From: Bacillus sp. SLBN-46
GTDB taxonomy: Bacteria; Bacillota; Bacilli; Bacillales; Cytobacillaceae
Length of the DNA: 64,000 nucleotides
Direction: 5' to 3'
Assembly (NCBI RefSeq): GCF_031453555.1
Contig: NZ_JAVIZM010000001.1
Location: 3,913,001-3,977,000 of the forward strand
Part shown: one piece after another, positions 27,291-38,346 of the stretch
Position numbering within the stretch: the first letter of the stretch is position 1
How the letters are laid out: the number at the start of each line of letters is the position of its first letter
Notes under the pieces: generated by a model
Seen by the model: the letters and a program-made list of their open reading frames with translations, nothing else
The model's database searches: none
What the model was told of the DNA's origin: nothing
Translations under genes and position numbers: made by a program

Positions 27291-28076
27291 CTAAATAGCC
27301 TTTACCATGCCCCCATCTACTAGGAAAGAACTTCCAGTCATATAGGAATTTGCATCTGAAAGGAGAAATGCAGCAACATTGGCAAACTCCTCAGGAGTTC
27401 CGTACCTTTTCAATGGAATACCTGCTTTTACTTGAAGTTCAACCGCTTCCCTCTCTACACCCAGCTTATCGGCATTCACTTGATCTAAATGTTTAACACG
27501 ATCAGTCGCAATTCTGCCAGGAGCAATAGTGTTTATTAAAATATTATAAGGCGCTAATTCTGTTGCCAACGTCTTTGATAAACCTACGATTCCTGTTCGG
27601 AATGTATTGGAAAGGATGAGACCAGGAATAGGTTCTTTTATTGATGAGGAAGCTATATTTAGTATTTTCCCCCCCTGTTGCTTTAAAAAAGGCAATGCAG
27701 CACGAATGACACGTACATAGGATAACAAATTCAGTTCAAATGAAGTTTGCCAATCTTCGTCCGTTAAGTCTTCGAACGCTCCTGCTCGTGGACCACCTGC
27801 ATTATTTACTAGTAAGTGTAGACCTCCGAACGTCTCATTAGTGACAGCAACTAACTGGTTAATATCATTTATGTTTGTAATATCCGCTTTTTGAAACGCT
27901 ACTCGCCCTGTACCGATTGACTGAAGTTCTAATGCTTTTTGTTTTAATTTTTCTTCTTCACGGCCTGAAATCATGACGTTGACACCTTCTTTTACAAGCC
28001 TTTCTGCAATCGCATATCCTAGTCCTTGACTGGATGCTACAACCAAAGCTGATTTACCAGATAAATTTAGTTCCAT
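27291..28076 (-). CDS. YkvO-like SDR-family protein lacking the catalytic Tyr and Lys
   Basis: A 261-residue short-chain dehydrogenase/reductase fold. The nucleotide-binding loop is SSQGLG (residues 15-20), the structural NNAGG is at 91-95, and a SSS sits at 143-145. The usual YxxxK, expected 13 residues after the catalytic Ser, reads S156-N-T-F-R160 (LSNTFRTG), so both proton-relay residues are replaced. The C-terminal GSSFLVDGG is normal. It may use a different mechanism or only bind nucleotide. Genes of this atypical type exist in Bacillus, and YkvO is the nearest I recall. Confidence 0.8.
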   Translation of the reverse strand: MELNLSGKSALVVASSQGLGYAIAERLVKEGVNVMISGREEEKLKQKALELQSIGTGRVAFQKADITNINDINQLVAVTNETFGGLHLLVNNAGGPRAGAFEDLTDEDWQTSFELNLLSYVRVIRAALPFLKQQGGKILNIASSSIKEPIPGLILSNTFRTGIVGLSKTLATELAPYNILINTIAPGRIATDRVKHLDQVNADKLGVEREAVELQVKAGIPLKRYGTPEEFANVAAFLLSDANSYMTGSSFLVDGGMVKAI

Positions 28077-28158
28077 ATTTTATTCATGCCTCCTTATTAT
28101 TCTATCTTCAGTATACAAGATTACCAAAGAAAGGTAGTGGTAGAAAACTCAAAAAAAA

Positions 28159-28178
28159 GGCGGAATATTTGATCCGCC
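28159..28178 (-). terminator. Terminator of azoR
   Basis: Arms GGCGGA and TCCGCC flanked by eight As and eight Ts, so it can act in both directions; on the minus strand it follows azoR. Confidence 0.9.
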
Positions 28179-28198
28179 TTTTTTTTGTCAACTTATAT

Positions 28199-28834
28199 TT
28201 AGAATGTATGGCCAAGATCCTTTGCACGTGCAATAGCATTCTCTTTAATTTCTTGTGCTTTATCCGGCATCGCATTATGACCTTCGACGAAAAGACCTTC
28301 AAGCTCATTGATACCAAAGAAGCTCATCATGACACTTATATAACGGTGACCCATTTCCATCTGTGCCGCTGGTCCTTCAGAATAGATTCCACCGCGCGCT
28401 TGGATGTGTAAAGCTTTTTTGCCTGGTAAAAGTCCTACCGGCCCTTGTTCTGTATATTTAAACGTTTTACCTGCTACAGCAACAGAATCTAAATACGCTT
28501 TCATTACAGGTGGGAATGAGAAGTTCCATAATGGTGTGACAAATACATATTTATCAGCAGCGATAAATTGGTCACTTAATTCATTTAGACGGCTGACTTT
28601 TGCTTTTTCTTCAGATGAAAGTTCGTCAAATGCTTGTCCAGAACGGAGCTTTCCCCATCCACTGAAAACATCTGCATCGATATGAGGAATATTTTCACTG
28701 TATAAATCTACGTGAACTACTTCATCATTCGGGTTTTTTTCTTTATAGCTATCGATAAATGCTTTACCCACTGCCATACTATATGATTGTGATTCATCAT
28801 GGGGATGCGCAGTAATGTATAATACTTGTGCCAT
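28199..28834 (-). CDS. azoR: FMN-dependent NADH-azoreductase
   Basis: A flavodoxin-like quinone/azo reductase of 211 residues, cytosolic, two-electron reducing. Features are the N-terminal FMN loop [35 protein letters not shown] (FMN contact) near residue 98 and [11 protein letters not shown] near 145. The in-frame GTG at 28843 overlaps the AAAGGTG ribosome site, so ATG at 28834 (MAQVLYIT) is chosen. It probably protects against quinones; regulators of such genes (MhqR, YodB) are not next to it. Confidence 0.93.
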   Translation of the reverse strand: MAQVLYITAHPHDESQSYSMAVGKAFIDSYKEKNPNDEVVHVDLYSENIPHIDADVFSGWGKLRSGQAFDELSSEEKAKVSRLNELSDQFIAADKYVFVTPLWNFSFPPVMKAYLDSVAVAGKTFKYTEQGPVGLLPGKKALHIQARGGIYSEGPAAQMEMGHRYISVMMSFFGINELEGLFVEGHNAMPDKAQEIKENAIARAKDLGHTF

Positions 28835-28999
28835 TCTAATCACCTTTCTTGTTGTGTATAATCTAATATAGTTTGAATCAAAATCTTATAAAATAAACAA
28901 TGAAATTTATTTTAATTTAAGACATCTTTAATTCAAGGTAATTATATAGGAGAAGAGGTTACCTTTCAAACAATCTGCTTTGTAAAAAATAAAAAAGGA

Positions 29000-29015
29000 T
29001 TTGTCATGTGACAAA
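29000..29015 (-). terminator. Terminator of the 48-residue gene
   Basis: Arms TTTGTCA and TGACAAA with a two-base gap; minus-strand T-runs (TTTTTTATTTTTT) follow. Confidence 0.75.
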
Positions 29016-29030
29016 CCCTAGCAAAGAACA

Positions 29031-29177
29031 TTATTCATTTGTATCAAGTGAATAAGGATTACGACCGATGGTAATTCTCATTTCATCAGTCATCTGGAAT
29101 GGTTCAGTTACTACTGCCTCGTTTGTTGCTTGGCCAAGTTGAGAACTTCCATCATAATGTACAGGCTTTTGTTCCAT
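29031..29177 (-). CDS. Small hydrophilic protein (48 residues), unknown
   Basis: A 49-codon frame encodes MEQKPVHYDGSSQLGQ, then TNEAVVTEPFQMTDEMRITI and GRNPYSLDTNE. GGAGGTG precedes the ATG at 29177 and a terminator follows the stop, so a real unit is likely. It is acidic, without membrane helix or cysteine. I do not recognise the family. It lies between azoR and ptsI on the same strand. Confidence 0.65.
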   Translation of the reverse strand: MEQKPVHYDGSSQLGQATNEAVVTEPFQMTDEMRITIGRNPYSLDTNE

Positions 29178-29386
29178 TTTCCTTTTCACCTCCACAGACT
29201 CTTACAGTTATCATATGTATATTTGTACCCATTTACCGCTTATTTCTCTAACTCATAATACCCATAATAACTAGTTAAAATTAACAGTAATACAGGTCTT
29301 TCTAACCATTATTATACTCCTTTTGTCACAAAAAAGACATAATTTTATAAAAAATAATAATATTATTTCATCATGTATATAAAAAA

Positions 29387-29410
29387 AGAGACTGACTAAA
29401 GTCAGTCTCT
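29387..29410 (-). terminator. Terminator of ptsHI
   Basis: 11-bp perfect arms AGAGACTGACT / AGTCAGTCTCT with a 2-base gap, then a run of Ts on the minus strand. Confidence 0.92.
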
Positions 29411-29425
29411 TTATAGATTCTTATT

Positions 29426-31138
29426 TTACTTAATAGCAGAATTAACTGCTGCAATTACTTGGTCAGTTGTTTGCATGTTGAGAACTTCTTGAGCTAGCTT
29501 CTCCATGTCAGACTTTTTTAAGTTCCGAATTAAGGAGCGAGCCTTTAGTATGGATGTTGCACTCATAGAGAATTCATCAAGTCCTAATCCTAAAAGAACA
29601 GGAATAGCTGTTTCGTCCCCAGCCATTTCTCCGCACATACCTGCCCATTTGCCTTCCGCATGCGCAGCATCGATTACCATTTTTACCAATCTTAAAATAG
29701 ATGGGCTGTATGGCTGATAGAGATACGACACACGTTGGTTCATACGGTCAGCGGCCATTGTGTATTGAATCAAATCATTGGTTCCAATACTGAAAAAGTC
29801 TACTTCTTTAGCAAATTGATCAGCTAAAACAGCAGTAGAAGGGATCTCAACCATAATACCTAATTCAATATGTTCCGCAACTTTCTGATTTTCTGAAATA
29901 AGCTTTTGCTTTTCTTCTTCAAGAATCGCTTTAGCCTCTCTAAATTCATCTAAGGTTGCAATCATAGGGAACATAATTTTTAAGTTACCATAGCTGCTGG
30001 CACGTAATAATGCACGAAGCTGGGTACGGAAAATATCCTGCTCTTCAAGACATAAACGGATTGCACGGAAACCTAAGAATGGGTTTAATTCCTTAGGCAG
30101 CTCAAGATATGGAAGTTCCTTATCTCCCCCGATATCAAGCGTCCTTACTACAACAGGTTTTCCACTCATTCCTTCTAATACTGCCTTATACGCTTCGAAT
30201 TGCTCTTCTTCTGTAGGAAGTTGGTCTCTACCCATGTAAAGGAATTCTGTTCTGTAAAGGCCTACCCCTTCACCACCATTTTCTGTAACTCCCTTTAAAT
30301 CTTTAGGAGTTCCGATGTTGGCAGCCAATTCCACATGATGGTCATCAGCAGAAACAGTAGGTTCATTTACTAATTTCGCCCATTCTGCCTTTTGTAACTC
30401 ATAATCTTCATGTGTCTTACGGTATTGTTCAACAAGTTCTGGTGTTGGGTTAATGTGAACTTCACCCTTTAAGCCGTCTACAACAACTAAGTCACCATTG
30501 TTAATTTCCTCTGTTGCCGTCTTTGTACCGACAACTGCAGGAATTTCCATCGACCGAGCCATAATAGCTGAATGAGAGGTACGTCCACCAATATTAGTTG
30601 TAAAACCTTTCACAAACTGTCTGTTTAATTGTGCTGTATCTGAAGGAGTTAAGTCCTCAGCAACAATAATTACTTCCTCAGCAATCATGCTTGGATTGAC
30701 AATATGAACACCTAATAAATGTGAAAGAACACGTTTCGTTACATCTCGAATATCTGCAGCACGTTCTTTCATATATTCATTATCCATTTGTTCAAACATC
30801 ATAATGAACATGTCTGCTGTTTCCTTTAGAGCAGTCTCAGCATTCACATTTTCAGACTTTATTTTATCTTCAATAGGTGCATTTAACTCTGGATCACTTA
30901 ATACAAGAAGATGTGCTTCGAAGATGGCTGCTTTATCTGCACCAAGGTCAATTTTGGCACGATCGCGAATAGCTTCTAATTCACTTTTTGATTGCGCCAT
31001 AGCTTGACGGAAACGATCTATTTCAGCAGCAGAATCTTCAACTGTTACTTTTTCGAAAGATAAATCTGGCTCAACCAAACGGTATGCCTTCGCAATGGCA
31101 ATACCATTTGATGCAGCAATTCCATTTAAGAACGTCAT
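29426..31138 (-). CDS. ptsI: PTS enzyme I (phosphoenolpyruvate-protein phosphotransferase)
   Basis: The general energy-coupling protein that moves phosphate from PEP to HPr. The 570 residues are full length: an N-terminal HPr-binding domain, the phosphorylated histidine in [15 protein letters not shown] (near residue 190), and the PEP-binding TIM barrel with [31 protein letters not shown] and the Cys in [10 protein letters not shown]. It overlaps the ptsH stop by one base (TAATG), so the genes are translationally coupled. Confidence 0.98.
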   Translation of the reverse strand: MTFLNGIAASNGIAIAKAYRLVEPDLSFEKVTVEDSAAEIDRFRQAMAQSKSELEAIRDRAKIDLGADKAAIFEAHLLVLSDPELNAPIEDKIKSENVNAETALKETADMFIMMFEQMDNEYMKERAADIRDVTKRVLSHLLGVHIVNPSMIAEEVIIVAEDLTPSDTAQLNRQFVKGFTTNIGGRTSHSAIMARSMEIPAVVGTKTATEEINNGDLVVVDGLKGEVHINPTPELVEQYRKTHEDYELQKAEWAKLVNEPTVSADDHHVELAANIGTPKDLKGVTENGGEGVGLYRTEFLYMGRDQLPTEEEQFEAYKAVLEGMSGKPVVVRTLDIGGDKELPYLELPKELNPFLGFRAIRLCLEEQDIFRTQLRALLRASSYGNLKIMFPMIATLDEFREAKAILEEEKQKLISENQKVAEHIELGIMVEIPSTAVLADQFAKEVDFFSIGTNDLIQYTMAADRMNQRVSYLYQPYSPSILRLVKMVIDAAHAEGKWAGMCGEMAGDETAIPVLLGLGLDEFSMSATSILKARSLIRNLKKSDMEKLAQEVLNMQTTDQVIAAVNSAIK

Positions 31139-31404
31139 TATTCTGCCAAACCTTCTTTTTTCAAAGTTTCTGCTAAGCTGTTTAATGCCTCGTCTGCATC
31201 GTTGCCTTCAGCAGTGATCACAATGTCAGCTCCTTGGCCCACACCTAGAGACATAACACCCATAATAGATTTTAAGTTAACTTTTTTGCCTTTATATTCT
31301 AATGTAATTTCAGAATCGAATCTGCTAGCTGTTTGAACTAATAAAGTTGCTGGTCTTGCGTGAATTCCTGTTTCTGCTATTACCTTAAATTGCTTTTCTG
31401 CCAT
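31138..31404 (-). CDS. ptsH: HPr, PTS phosphocarrier protein
   Basis: HPr carries phosphate on His15 ([10 protein letters not shown]) and is phosphorylated by HPr kinase on Ser46 ([10 protein letters not shown]), making it the corepressor of CcpA. Both residues are exactly placed in this 88-residue protein. AAAGGAG precedes the ATG. Unlike B. subtilis, as I recall it, no ptsG or glcT lies upstream; instead glpK does, whose product is a known HPr target. Confidence 0.98.
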   Translation of the reverse strand: MAEKQFKVIAETGIHARPATLLVQTASRFDSEITLEYKGKKVNLKSIMGVMSLGVGQGADIVITAEGNDADEALNSLAETLKKEGLAE

Positions 31405-31453
31405 GATTAATCAAACTCCTTTAATAAGTAAATGTATTTATTCTGACTTAATA

Positions 31454-31482
31454 AAAATAAACATTTCTTCTTATTTAGTCAA
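31454..31482 (-). promoter_or_regulatory. Candidate SigA promoter of ptsHI
   Basis: Minus strand: -35 TTGACT (31477-31482), 17 bases, -10 TATTTT (31454-31459). The -35 sits inside an inverted repeat TTTAGTCAACTAAA (31474-31487), which could be an operator. Confidence 0.55.
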
Positions 31483-31714
31483 CTAAATCAATAAAAGACT
31501 AAAGAATTAAAATCAATCCTTTTCAGCTTAATTTTTCCAAAAAACTAACCATTCATGTATTGATTTTAACCTCGTCATGATGTTTATTTGTATACAAGTG
31601 CTAGAATATCATTTTAATTCATAGTAAACAACTGAAAAACTCAAAAAACATTATTGTTCACAAAACTGTCAATAACTCTCAAAAACCCCCAAAACACTTT
31701 AATTATAACAGCAC

Positions 31715-31742
31715 AAAAAGTTGTCTTTTAGGACAACTTTTT
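31715..31742 (-). terminator. Terminator of glpK
   Basis: 11-bp arms AAAAAGTTGTC / GACAACTTTTT with a 6-base loop, 12 bases after the glpK stop. Confidence 0.9.
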
Positions 31743-31753
31743 AAGGATTCCAT

Positions 31754-33244
<1,491 letters not shown>

Positions 33245-33274
33245 TCAAACCCCTCCTCATGCTCTCCCGAAGGT

Positions 33275-34477
33275 TTAGTGCTTTCCCTTTTTATGAATTT
33301 CATTTAATTGCTGCTTTATCTGATGAATTTCTGCCTTTATATACGACTGTTCTTGAGTAGAGGACTGTACATGACCATAACGTACTTTTTCATATATGCC
33401 TATTATTTCATCTCCTCCCTCTAATCCAATTCTATTCCACCATTCTTCAAGCGATTCAGATGAAAGACGACCTAATTTTAATTTATGGGCGTATTTCTCT
33501 AGATTATATATTTCCCTTCTTATATACTCCTCCGGTGGTCTACCCCTTTTTCGTAATCCCACCATCGAGTTTGTGCTAAAGAAAGCATCGAAAACCTCTA
33601 TCCTTGGCGTGGAGTTACTTTCTATTGCCTGTTGCTTAAGTCTTTTCTTATAGATTAAGTAGCCAATAATCCCTACAACTACCACAATAAGAATTATGAG
33701 TAAGTAATCCATCGAGAAGGACCGATCTTGATATTTACCCGCTTCATTCTCCATATCACTTTCGAAGGCTTTTGGCACATATTCCTCCTGCCCAAAAAGA
33801 CCCATAATGAATTCAAGGCCACTTAAGAGTGGATTTGCAATTAGATTACTTAAAAGCATGACAATCACATGTAAGATGCTGAAAAAAGCGAGTTGAACAT
33901 ATTTCAGTAAAAATGTTAGTCCTATTCCTATAATAAAGAATCCAGCAAGGATTTTCATAAAATAAAAAGCAAATTTAGTTTTGTCTGTTTGAATAGAATA
34001 CCATTTGCCATAAAAACTGCCCAATAGGGCTAGTATTATTTGAGATATTAGTAGATAAATCAATACGTCTTGAAATGGATAGTGACTCAGCGCGGAATAG
34101 ATGATTGCAATCAAACCTACCATAAAAGATAACAGTAATATTACCGCCTCAGATTGTAGCGATCCATTATCATACAATGAAATTCCCCGCCAAAATATAA
34201 ATAAACCAATAATTAATCCAAAAAATAGAGAATGCTCTGCTTGGTGATAAATATATAACAGCAATGGGAAAATCGTTACAATATAAACCCATTTTCCCTT
34301 CTCACGTATTTTTACAAGAAGGCTTGCTAAAAAAATCATACCGCCCATACAAGTAAGCAACAAAAAGGAAATAGGCGGGAATTCTTTTTTATTTATGTAA
34401 AATAAAGAAAGGAAAAGAATCCCTACATTACATTCCAAGACAAATCGATAGGTTATGGAAGCAACACGTTTCATCAT
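33275..34477 (-). CDS. Multi-pass membrane protein, DUF4129-like, of a MoxR/DUF58 operon
   Basis: A 400-residue protein with many hydrophobic helices in its first 225 residues, another near residue 260 (YLLIILIVVVVGIIGYLIY) and a soluble charged C-terminal tail with a DUF4129-like pattern (YAHKLKLGRLSSESLEEWW). It overlaps the DUF58 gene by 4 bases and is the last gene of the unit. Unlike the usual third partner there is no transglutaminase core with Cys-His-Asp. Function is unknown; such operons are thought to act in envelope or metalloprotein assembly. Confidence 0.75.
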   Translation of the reverse strand: MMKRVASITYRFVLECNVGILFLSLFYINKKEFPPISFLLLTCMGGMIFLASLLVKIREKGKWVYIVTIFPLLLYIYHQAEHSLFFGLIIGLFIFWRGISLYDNGSLQSEAVILLLSFMVGLIAIIYSALSHYPFQDVLIYLLISQIILALLGSFYGKWYSIQTDKTKFAFYFMKILAGFFIIGIGLTFLLKYVQLAFFSILHVIVMLLSNLIANPLLSGLEFIMGLFGQEEYVPKAFESDMENEAGKYQDRSFSMDYLLIILIVVVVGIIGYLIYKKRLKQQAIESNSTPRIEVFDAFFSTNSMVGLRKRGRPPEEYIRREIYNLEKYAHKLKLGRLSSESLEEWWNRIGLEGGDEIIGIYEKVRYGHVQSSTQEQSYIKAEIHQIKQQLNEIHKKGKH

Positions 34478-35670
34478 TGGCGTACCCTTCTATCATTTTG
34501 AATGTCTAATTCACTTAGAACACCATGCTCCTGTTCAATAGTAAGCTCAAGCATCTTAGCTCCTCTTTGTCCGACCTTTAAGAGCATCCGGTTAGTTTCT
34601 TCTGTCCTGATACCTGTGTGGATAAAAAAGGGTTGTGACGTTAGATGTCTATTATAAAAAGAAAGCATATATTCATATGGAATACTTGTATTTTGAGTAC
34701 TAATGGAGGCCAGAGTTTCCAATGCCTTTTGGAGTTGTTCTTTTCCTTCTCCTTTTGGAAGAAATAAAAAAGGGGTACTCCCTGCTGTCCGTACATTAAT
34801 ACATAAGGAATAAGGAATCTGTTTGTTACATGCATAATAAGCAATCTCAGTAATTCCACTAATCAATTTCTCGATTTGAGCTGTCATGGAGTGACCGTTC
34901 GAAACATTTAAGAAAATAGTCCAGCCCTTTTCGGAAATTTTTTCAAAAACTTTTGTTTGCAGCGTTTGTTTTTTTGCACTCGCTTTCCAATGGATACGAT
35001 TAAAGCTATCCGAAAATATATAATCCCTTGTTCCTAAAGGACCAAGGCGATCTTCATAAACTGAATAAGGAACGGCGTTTACACCTTGTAGAACAGACAA
35101 TTTCTCTATTAGCCCTTTTACTGGAATAGGTTGGGGATAGACCACGGCTTGTTGCTTTAAAAACGTTTTTGATTCCAAAATGATTTCTCCGAATCCTAAA
35201 AGACTTGGCACATGAAATTCAAGCTTACGAATTCTGGCAATTCCCCTTCTTCTAGCTTCGAAAGGAATGACTACCTGTTTTGTTTGTTTGCTAAAAATAG
35301 AAAACGGTATTGAAATATCATACATGGAAGAATTGGATTCCATTTCTTCACCCTCTGGAACCACAAAATGATCAAAGTACACTCTTAGGTCACCCTTTAA
35401 GATGGGGAACCCCTCATTCCTAAAAATGAATGACCATTGTCCATTATCCTCGACAAAAAAATGGTTTTTTTCATAAATATTATCTAAATAAAGCTTATCA
35501 CCTGCTTTTTTTAGATAATATTTATTAGCAACCACAATGACTAGAAAAAATATGGCTAAGAAAAGGACTAATTTTGACTCCATATACAAGCTGACAAAGA
35601 TAAGGAGTATGGCAAAAATACTAATACCCGGAATCTTTCGGTCTTCTACCGAATCTTTACTCCAAGTCAT
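34474..35670 (-). CDS. DUF58-domain protein (YeaD-like)
   Basis: A 398-residue protein with two N-terminal hydrophobic segments (about residues 15-50) and a DUF58 domain whose signature is seen in YEDRLGPLGTRDYIFSDSFN and IHWKASAKKQTLQTK (residues about 205-240), part of a von Willebrand A-like fold. It overlaps the MoxR stop (ATGA). MoxR-DUF58 pairs are widespread; the AAA+ ATPase is believed to be a chaperone that works with the DUF58 protein. With MoxR frameshifted here, the pair may not function as read. Confidence 0.85.
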   Translation of the reverse strand: MTWSKDSVEDRKIPGISIFAILLIFVSLYMESKLVLFLAIFFLVIVVANKYYLKKAGDKLYLDNIYEKNHFFVEDNGQWSFIFRNEGFPILKGDLRVYFDHFVVPEGEEMESNSSMYDISIPFSIFSKQTKQVVIPFEARRRGIARIRKLEFHVPSLLGFGEIILESKTFLKQQAVVYPQPIPVKGLIEKLSVLQGVNAVPYSVYEDRLGPLGTRDYIFSDSFNRIHWKASAKKQTLQTKVFEKISEKGWTIFLNVSNGHSMTAQIEKLISGITEIAYYACNKQIPYSLCINVRTAGSTPFLFLPKGEGKEQLQKALETLASISTQNTSIPYEYMLSFYNRHLTSQPFFIHTGIRTEETNRMLLKVGQRGAKMLELTIEQEHGVLSELDIQNDRRVRQ

Positions 35671-36619
35671 TCATTTGCCCCCACTTCTACTGGTACAGGT
35701 ACTGTGTGTATGATTTCTTCAATAATAGCTTCAGGAGTTTTAGTTAAGGAGCTCTCAATTGATAAAAAGATTCTATGTCCTAGAACAAACGGAGCTACTG
35801 TTTTAACATCATCTGGGGTAACATATGTACGGCCATTCAAAAATGCTTTTCCTTGCGATGCTCTCATTAAGGCTAACGTTCCTCTTGGGCTCACTCCTAA
35901 TTCAATACTATTATGCTCCCGCGTTCTCCTTACAACAGTCAGCAGGTAATCCTCCATCTCGTCTGAAATGTAAATGTTGTTGATGGATTGCTTTAATTGT
36001 TCTATTTCTTGCGCAGTAAAGACTTGGCCAATCGTGCTCACTTTTTTATCCCCGCGATGAATTTGCATGATTCTCTTTTCTTCCTCATACATCGGATAAT
36101 CTACATTAATTTTAATAAAAAATCGATCCATCTGAGCAACAGGCAGTGAAAAGGTCCCTTGCTGTGATTCAACGGGATTCTGTGTGGCAATTACCATGAA
36201 GGGTTCCATTAATCTAACCGTTTCTCCATCAATTGTTACCTGTCTTTCTTCCATTACTTCTAATAAACTGGACTGTGTTCTCGGTGTGGCCCTGTTAATT
36301 TCATCAGCTAAAACTATGTTGGCCATAATAGGTCCTGGTCGTAATTCAAATTCCTGCAGCTTTGGATTAAAAAACTGGATCCCCGTAACATCACTTGGAA
36401 GGACATCTGGGGTAAATTGAATGCGCGAAAATTCCCCCCTCCAATTGCAGTTGCAAAGCTTTTCGCGAGCATGGTTTTCCCTGTTCCGGGAACACTTTCA
36501 AGTAATATATGTCCATTAAATAATAAAGAAATTGCCATTAATTCTACTTCTGTATCCTTTCCGACAATCACTTTACCAATTTCCCTTTTTAATTCTGTGA
36601 TTTTTTCTATAAGAACCAC
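35667..36619 (-). pseudogene. MoxR-family AAA+ ATPase, frameshifted at a C6/G6 run
   Basis: The N-terminal part (from GTG at 36619 after AGGGGATG) contains Walker A SVPGTGKTMLAKSF; the C-terminal part (open to 35667) contains Walker B VLADEINRATPRTQSSLLEV and sensor 1 IATQNPVE. The two are in different frames. On the minus strand the run of six Gs at 36434-36439 is one base short, or two long: with seven Gs the frame continues as EFSRIQFTPDVLPSDVTG, exactly the expected MoxR sequence. Total length would then be about 317 residues, normal for the family. This is either an assembly error at a homopolymer or a real or phase-variable loss. Confidence 0.9.
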
Positions 36620-36700
36620 TCTCTCATCCCCTTAGACGTGTATTAATTTTATAGTCTTATATATTTTATCAAATTTTTAAATATTTCCAAATATAAACAA

Positions 36701-36725
36701 AAAACCGCTCTAATAAAGCGGTTTT
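36701..36725 (-). terminator. Terminator of the 64-residue gene
   Basis: Arms AAAACCGCT and AGCGGTTTT with a 7-base loop and T-run on the minus strand. Confidence 0.88.
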
Positions 36726-36733
36726 GTCTACTA

Positions 36734-36928
36734 TTAACTTCTTGGTTCTTTAAGATACTGGTATAGTACATCTCCCCCTCGCTGACCAATTCCACGGAAA
36801 TGTTTAAAATCTTTTCTTTTTACAAGAACCTCGCGAAATTCCATAAAATCCTCGTTCTTCACGTAATACTCTGATAGTTCACCTGTCATAAGTCTATTTA
36901 GAATGTCGGTTACATACTCTTCGTTCAT
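36734..36928 (-). CDS. Hypothetical protein (64 residues)
   Basis: A soluble, charged 64-residue protein (MNEEYVTDILNRLMTGEL ... FRGIGQRGGDVLYQYLKE) with AAGGTGG upstream and its own terminator. No cysteine or membrane segment. The mid-region has alternating acidic and basic stretches. I do not recognise the family. Confidence 0.7.
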   Translation of the reverse strand: MNEEYVTDILNRLMTGELSEYYVKNEDFMEFREVLVKRKDFKHFRGIGQRGGDVLYQYLKEPRS

Positions 36929-37176
36929 TTCTTAGCACCACCTTTTCTATAATTATTTTATCGTATATTCATTTCTTAAAGTCAAATTATCGCTTTCTTC
37001 TATTCTACTTATGGTAGCGTTTTCTATACTTTTTACTATTTTCTTCACATATACCTGAAATATTCAGTGATAATTAACAAAATTGTCAAATAAAAGGCTT
37101 TACGAATGCCGAAAAGTAGTGCAAACTGGTATTTAACTGGTTTTATTATAGTTTTGTAGTAAAGGAGAGAGACTAA

Positions 37177-37365
37177 ATGAAAAAAGCAGAAGTTGGGAAT
37201 ATCATAGAATTCCGTGGTGGTTTGCAAGGGATTGTTGAAAAGGTAAATGAAAATTCTGTAATAGTCGACCTAACATATATGGATAATTATCGTGATTTGG
37301 AATTAGATCAACGTACGGTTGTCAACCATAAAAACTATAAGGTAGTAAAAGAAAGCGCTTATTAA
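37177..37365 (+). CDS. ykvS: YkvS family protein (DUF2187)
   Basis: A 62-residue protein beginning MKKAEVGNIIEFRGGLQG and containing VEKVNENSVIVDLTYMDNY and VNHKNYKVV, the DUF2187 pattern, which resembles a small KOW/SH3-like barrel. Function is unknown. AAAGGAGAGAGACTAA precedes the ATG. It is followed by a terminator and stands alone. Confidence 0.9.
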   Translation: MKKAEVGNIIEFRGGLQGIVEKVNENSVIVDLTYMDNYRDLELDQRTVVNHKNYKVVKESAY

Positions 37366-37382
37366 TGGAAAAAATTCGTAAG

Positions 37383-37406
37383 AAAAGGCAGTTTATCCTG
37401 CCTTTT
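37383..37406 (+). terminator. Terminator of ykvS
   Basis: Arms AAAAGGCAG and CTGCCTTTT with a 6-base loop, followed by CTTTTTT. Confidence 0.9.
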
Positions 37407-37427
37407 CTTTTTTATTTACACTATCTC

Positions 37428-37550
37428 TTATTCTTTTCCCTTCCCTGTTTCGTTGGCAAGGTCTTTTAATGACTTTACTTTCCCATGGGGGTTTTGATCC
37501 TGTTTTCTAACTGTCCATTCCCTCTCTTGCTCACTTTTTGACTTACTCAT
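37428..37550 (-). CDS. Small hydrophilic protein (40 residues)
   Basis: A 41-codon frame encodes MSKSKSEQEREWTVRKQDQN followed by PHGKVKSLKDLANETGKGKE. GAAAGGAG lies 8 bases before the ATG at 37550. The highly charged sequence with an NPHGK core looks like the short conserved hydrophilic proteins of Bacillaceae; I think it is related to the DUF6254 group but am not sure. It converges on the ykvS terminator. Confidence 0.65.
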   Translation of the reverse strand: MSKSKSEQEREWTVRKQDQNPHGKVKSLKDLANETGKGKE

Positions 37551-37693
37551 CCCTATCACTCCTTTCTAGGTTATTTTTTTCTTTTTTTTCTCTTCTTATC
37601 AGTCATTTTTGTGAATTCATTCATGTAAACATTTCCTTTGAAAATCATTTTTGCTACAATAACCTTTATTGACTCTTAAAGGAGATGCCACTA

Positions 37694-38305
37694 ATGAAAA
37701 AACACAACCTAGACATAAGGCTTATTGTCGGGTTACTTGTTGCCCATATCCTCATCAACTTTTCATTTCATGATAAAGCTATATTTTGGTATATTTTTTC
37801 TGGCTCTTTACTGGTGTTAATTGCCTATGCTACCCTCCAAGGTGATGTAGACGATGAAGTCCCGTTTATCAAGTATTTCTTTTTTGGGGTAGTAAGTGGA
37901 TTTGTACTCTACTTAGTTTTTTGGCTGGGAATTCAAGCAATGGAGTTGCTTCACCTTCCATTTGAAAATAGCCTAAATAAATTGTACAAGTTGTATGCAC
38001 CTTCGTTATTTTGGCAGTACATTGCTTTAATATTAGTTGCTGCACCTGGAGAAGAGCTTTTCTGGCGTGGATTTATTCAGAAAAATTTAATGAAATATTT
38101 TCGTCCATTGGTAAGTATTGTAATAGCTGCATTACTTTATGCTTCTGTACACATCTATTCTGGTTCTTTTTTGTTAGTTTTAGCTGCTTTTCTATCAGGT
38201 CTTACCTGGGGATTCCTCTATTACTGGAAAAAAAGCATGCCGCTTATCATTGTTTCACATCTTGTCTTTGACATCATGATTTTTATTATTTTACCGCTTA
38301 AATAG
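37694..38305 (+). CDS. CPBP-family intramembrane metalloprotease
   Basis: A 203-residue membrane protein with about seven hydrophobic helices and the Abi/CPBP motifs: EELFWRGF (EExxxR), the ASVHIYSG histidine and SHLVFD. This is the Rce1-like fold of glutamic/metallo intramembrane proteases; in bacteria roles include bacteriocin self-immunity, but none can be assigned. The in-frame ATG at 37685 lies inside the AAAGGAG ribosome site, so ATG at 37694 (MKKHNLDIR) is used. It ends at a terminator shared with ykvI. Confidence 0.88.
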   Translation: MKKHNLDIRLIVGLLVAHILINFSFHDKAIFWYIFSGSLLVLIAYATLQGDVDDEVPFIKYFFFGVVSGFVLYLVFWLGIQAMELLHLPFENSLNKLYKLYAPSLFWQYIALILVAAPGEELFWRGFIQKNLMKYFRPLVSIVIAALLYASVHIYSGSFLLVLAAFLSGLTWGFLYYWKKSMPLIIVSHLVFDIMIFIILPLK

Positions 38306-38320
38306 TTAATTGCAGAAAGT

Positions 38321-38346
38321 AGAGGCTGACTCTGAAGTCAGCCTCT
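38321..38346. terminator. Bidirectional terminator between the CPBP gene and ykvI
   Basis: 11-bp perfect arms AGAGGCTGACT / AGTCAGCCTCT with a 4-base loop and Ts to the right. Confidence 0.9.

Larger units (their letters stand above)
31405..31753. other. Intergenic region between glpK and ptsH
   Basis: The 349 bases hold the glpK terminator at 31715-31742, an AT-rich stretch with a 10-bp palindrome TTGTATACAA at 31588-31597, and the ptsH promoter at 31454-31482. No RAT-type antiterminator or gene was seen. Confidence 0.6.

Noticed and set aside
31588..31597. Palindrome TTGTATACAA in the glpK-ptsH spacer as an operator
   Set aside because: Ten bases in AT-rich DNA far (over 100 bases) from the ptsH promoter; too weak to assign.
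36184..36635. Plus-strand frames opposite the MoxR gene
   Set aside because: Antisense shadows; they arise where the real gene is frameshifted and carry no ribosome site.
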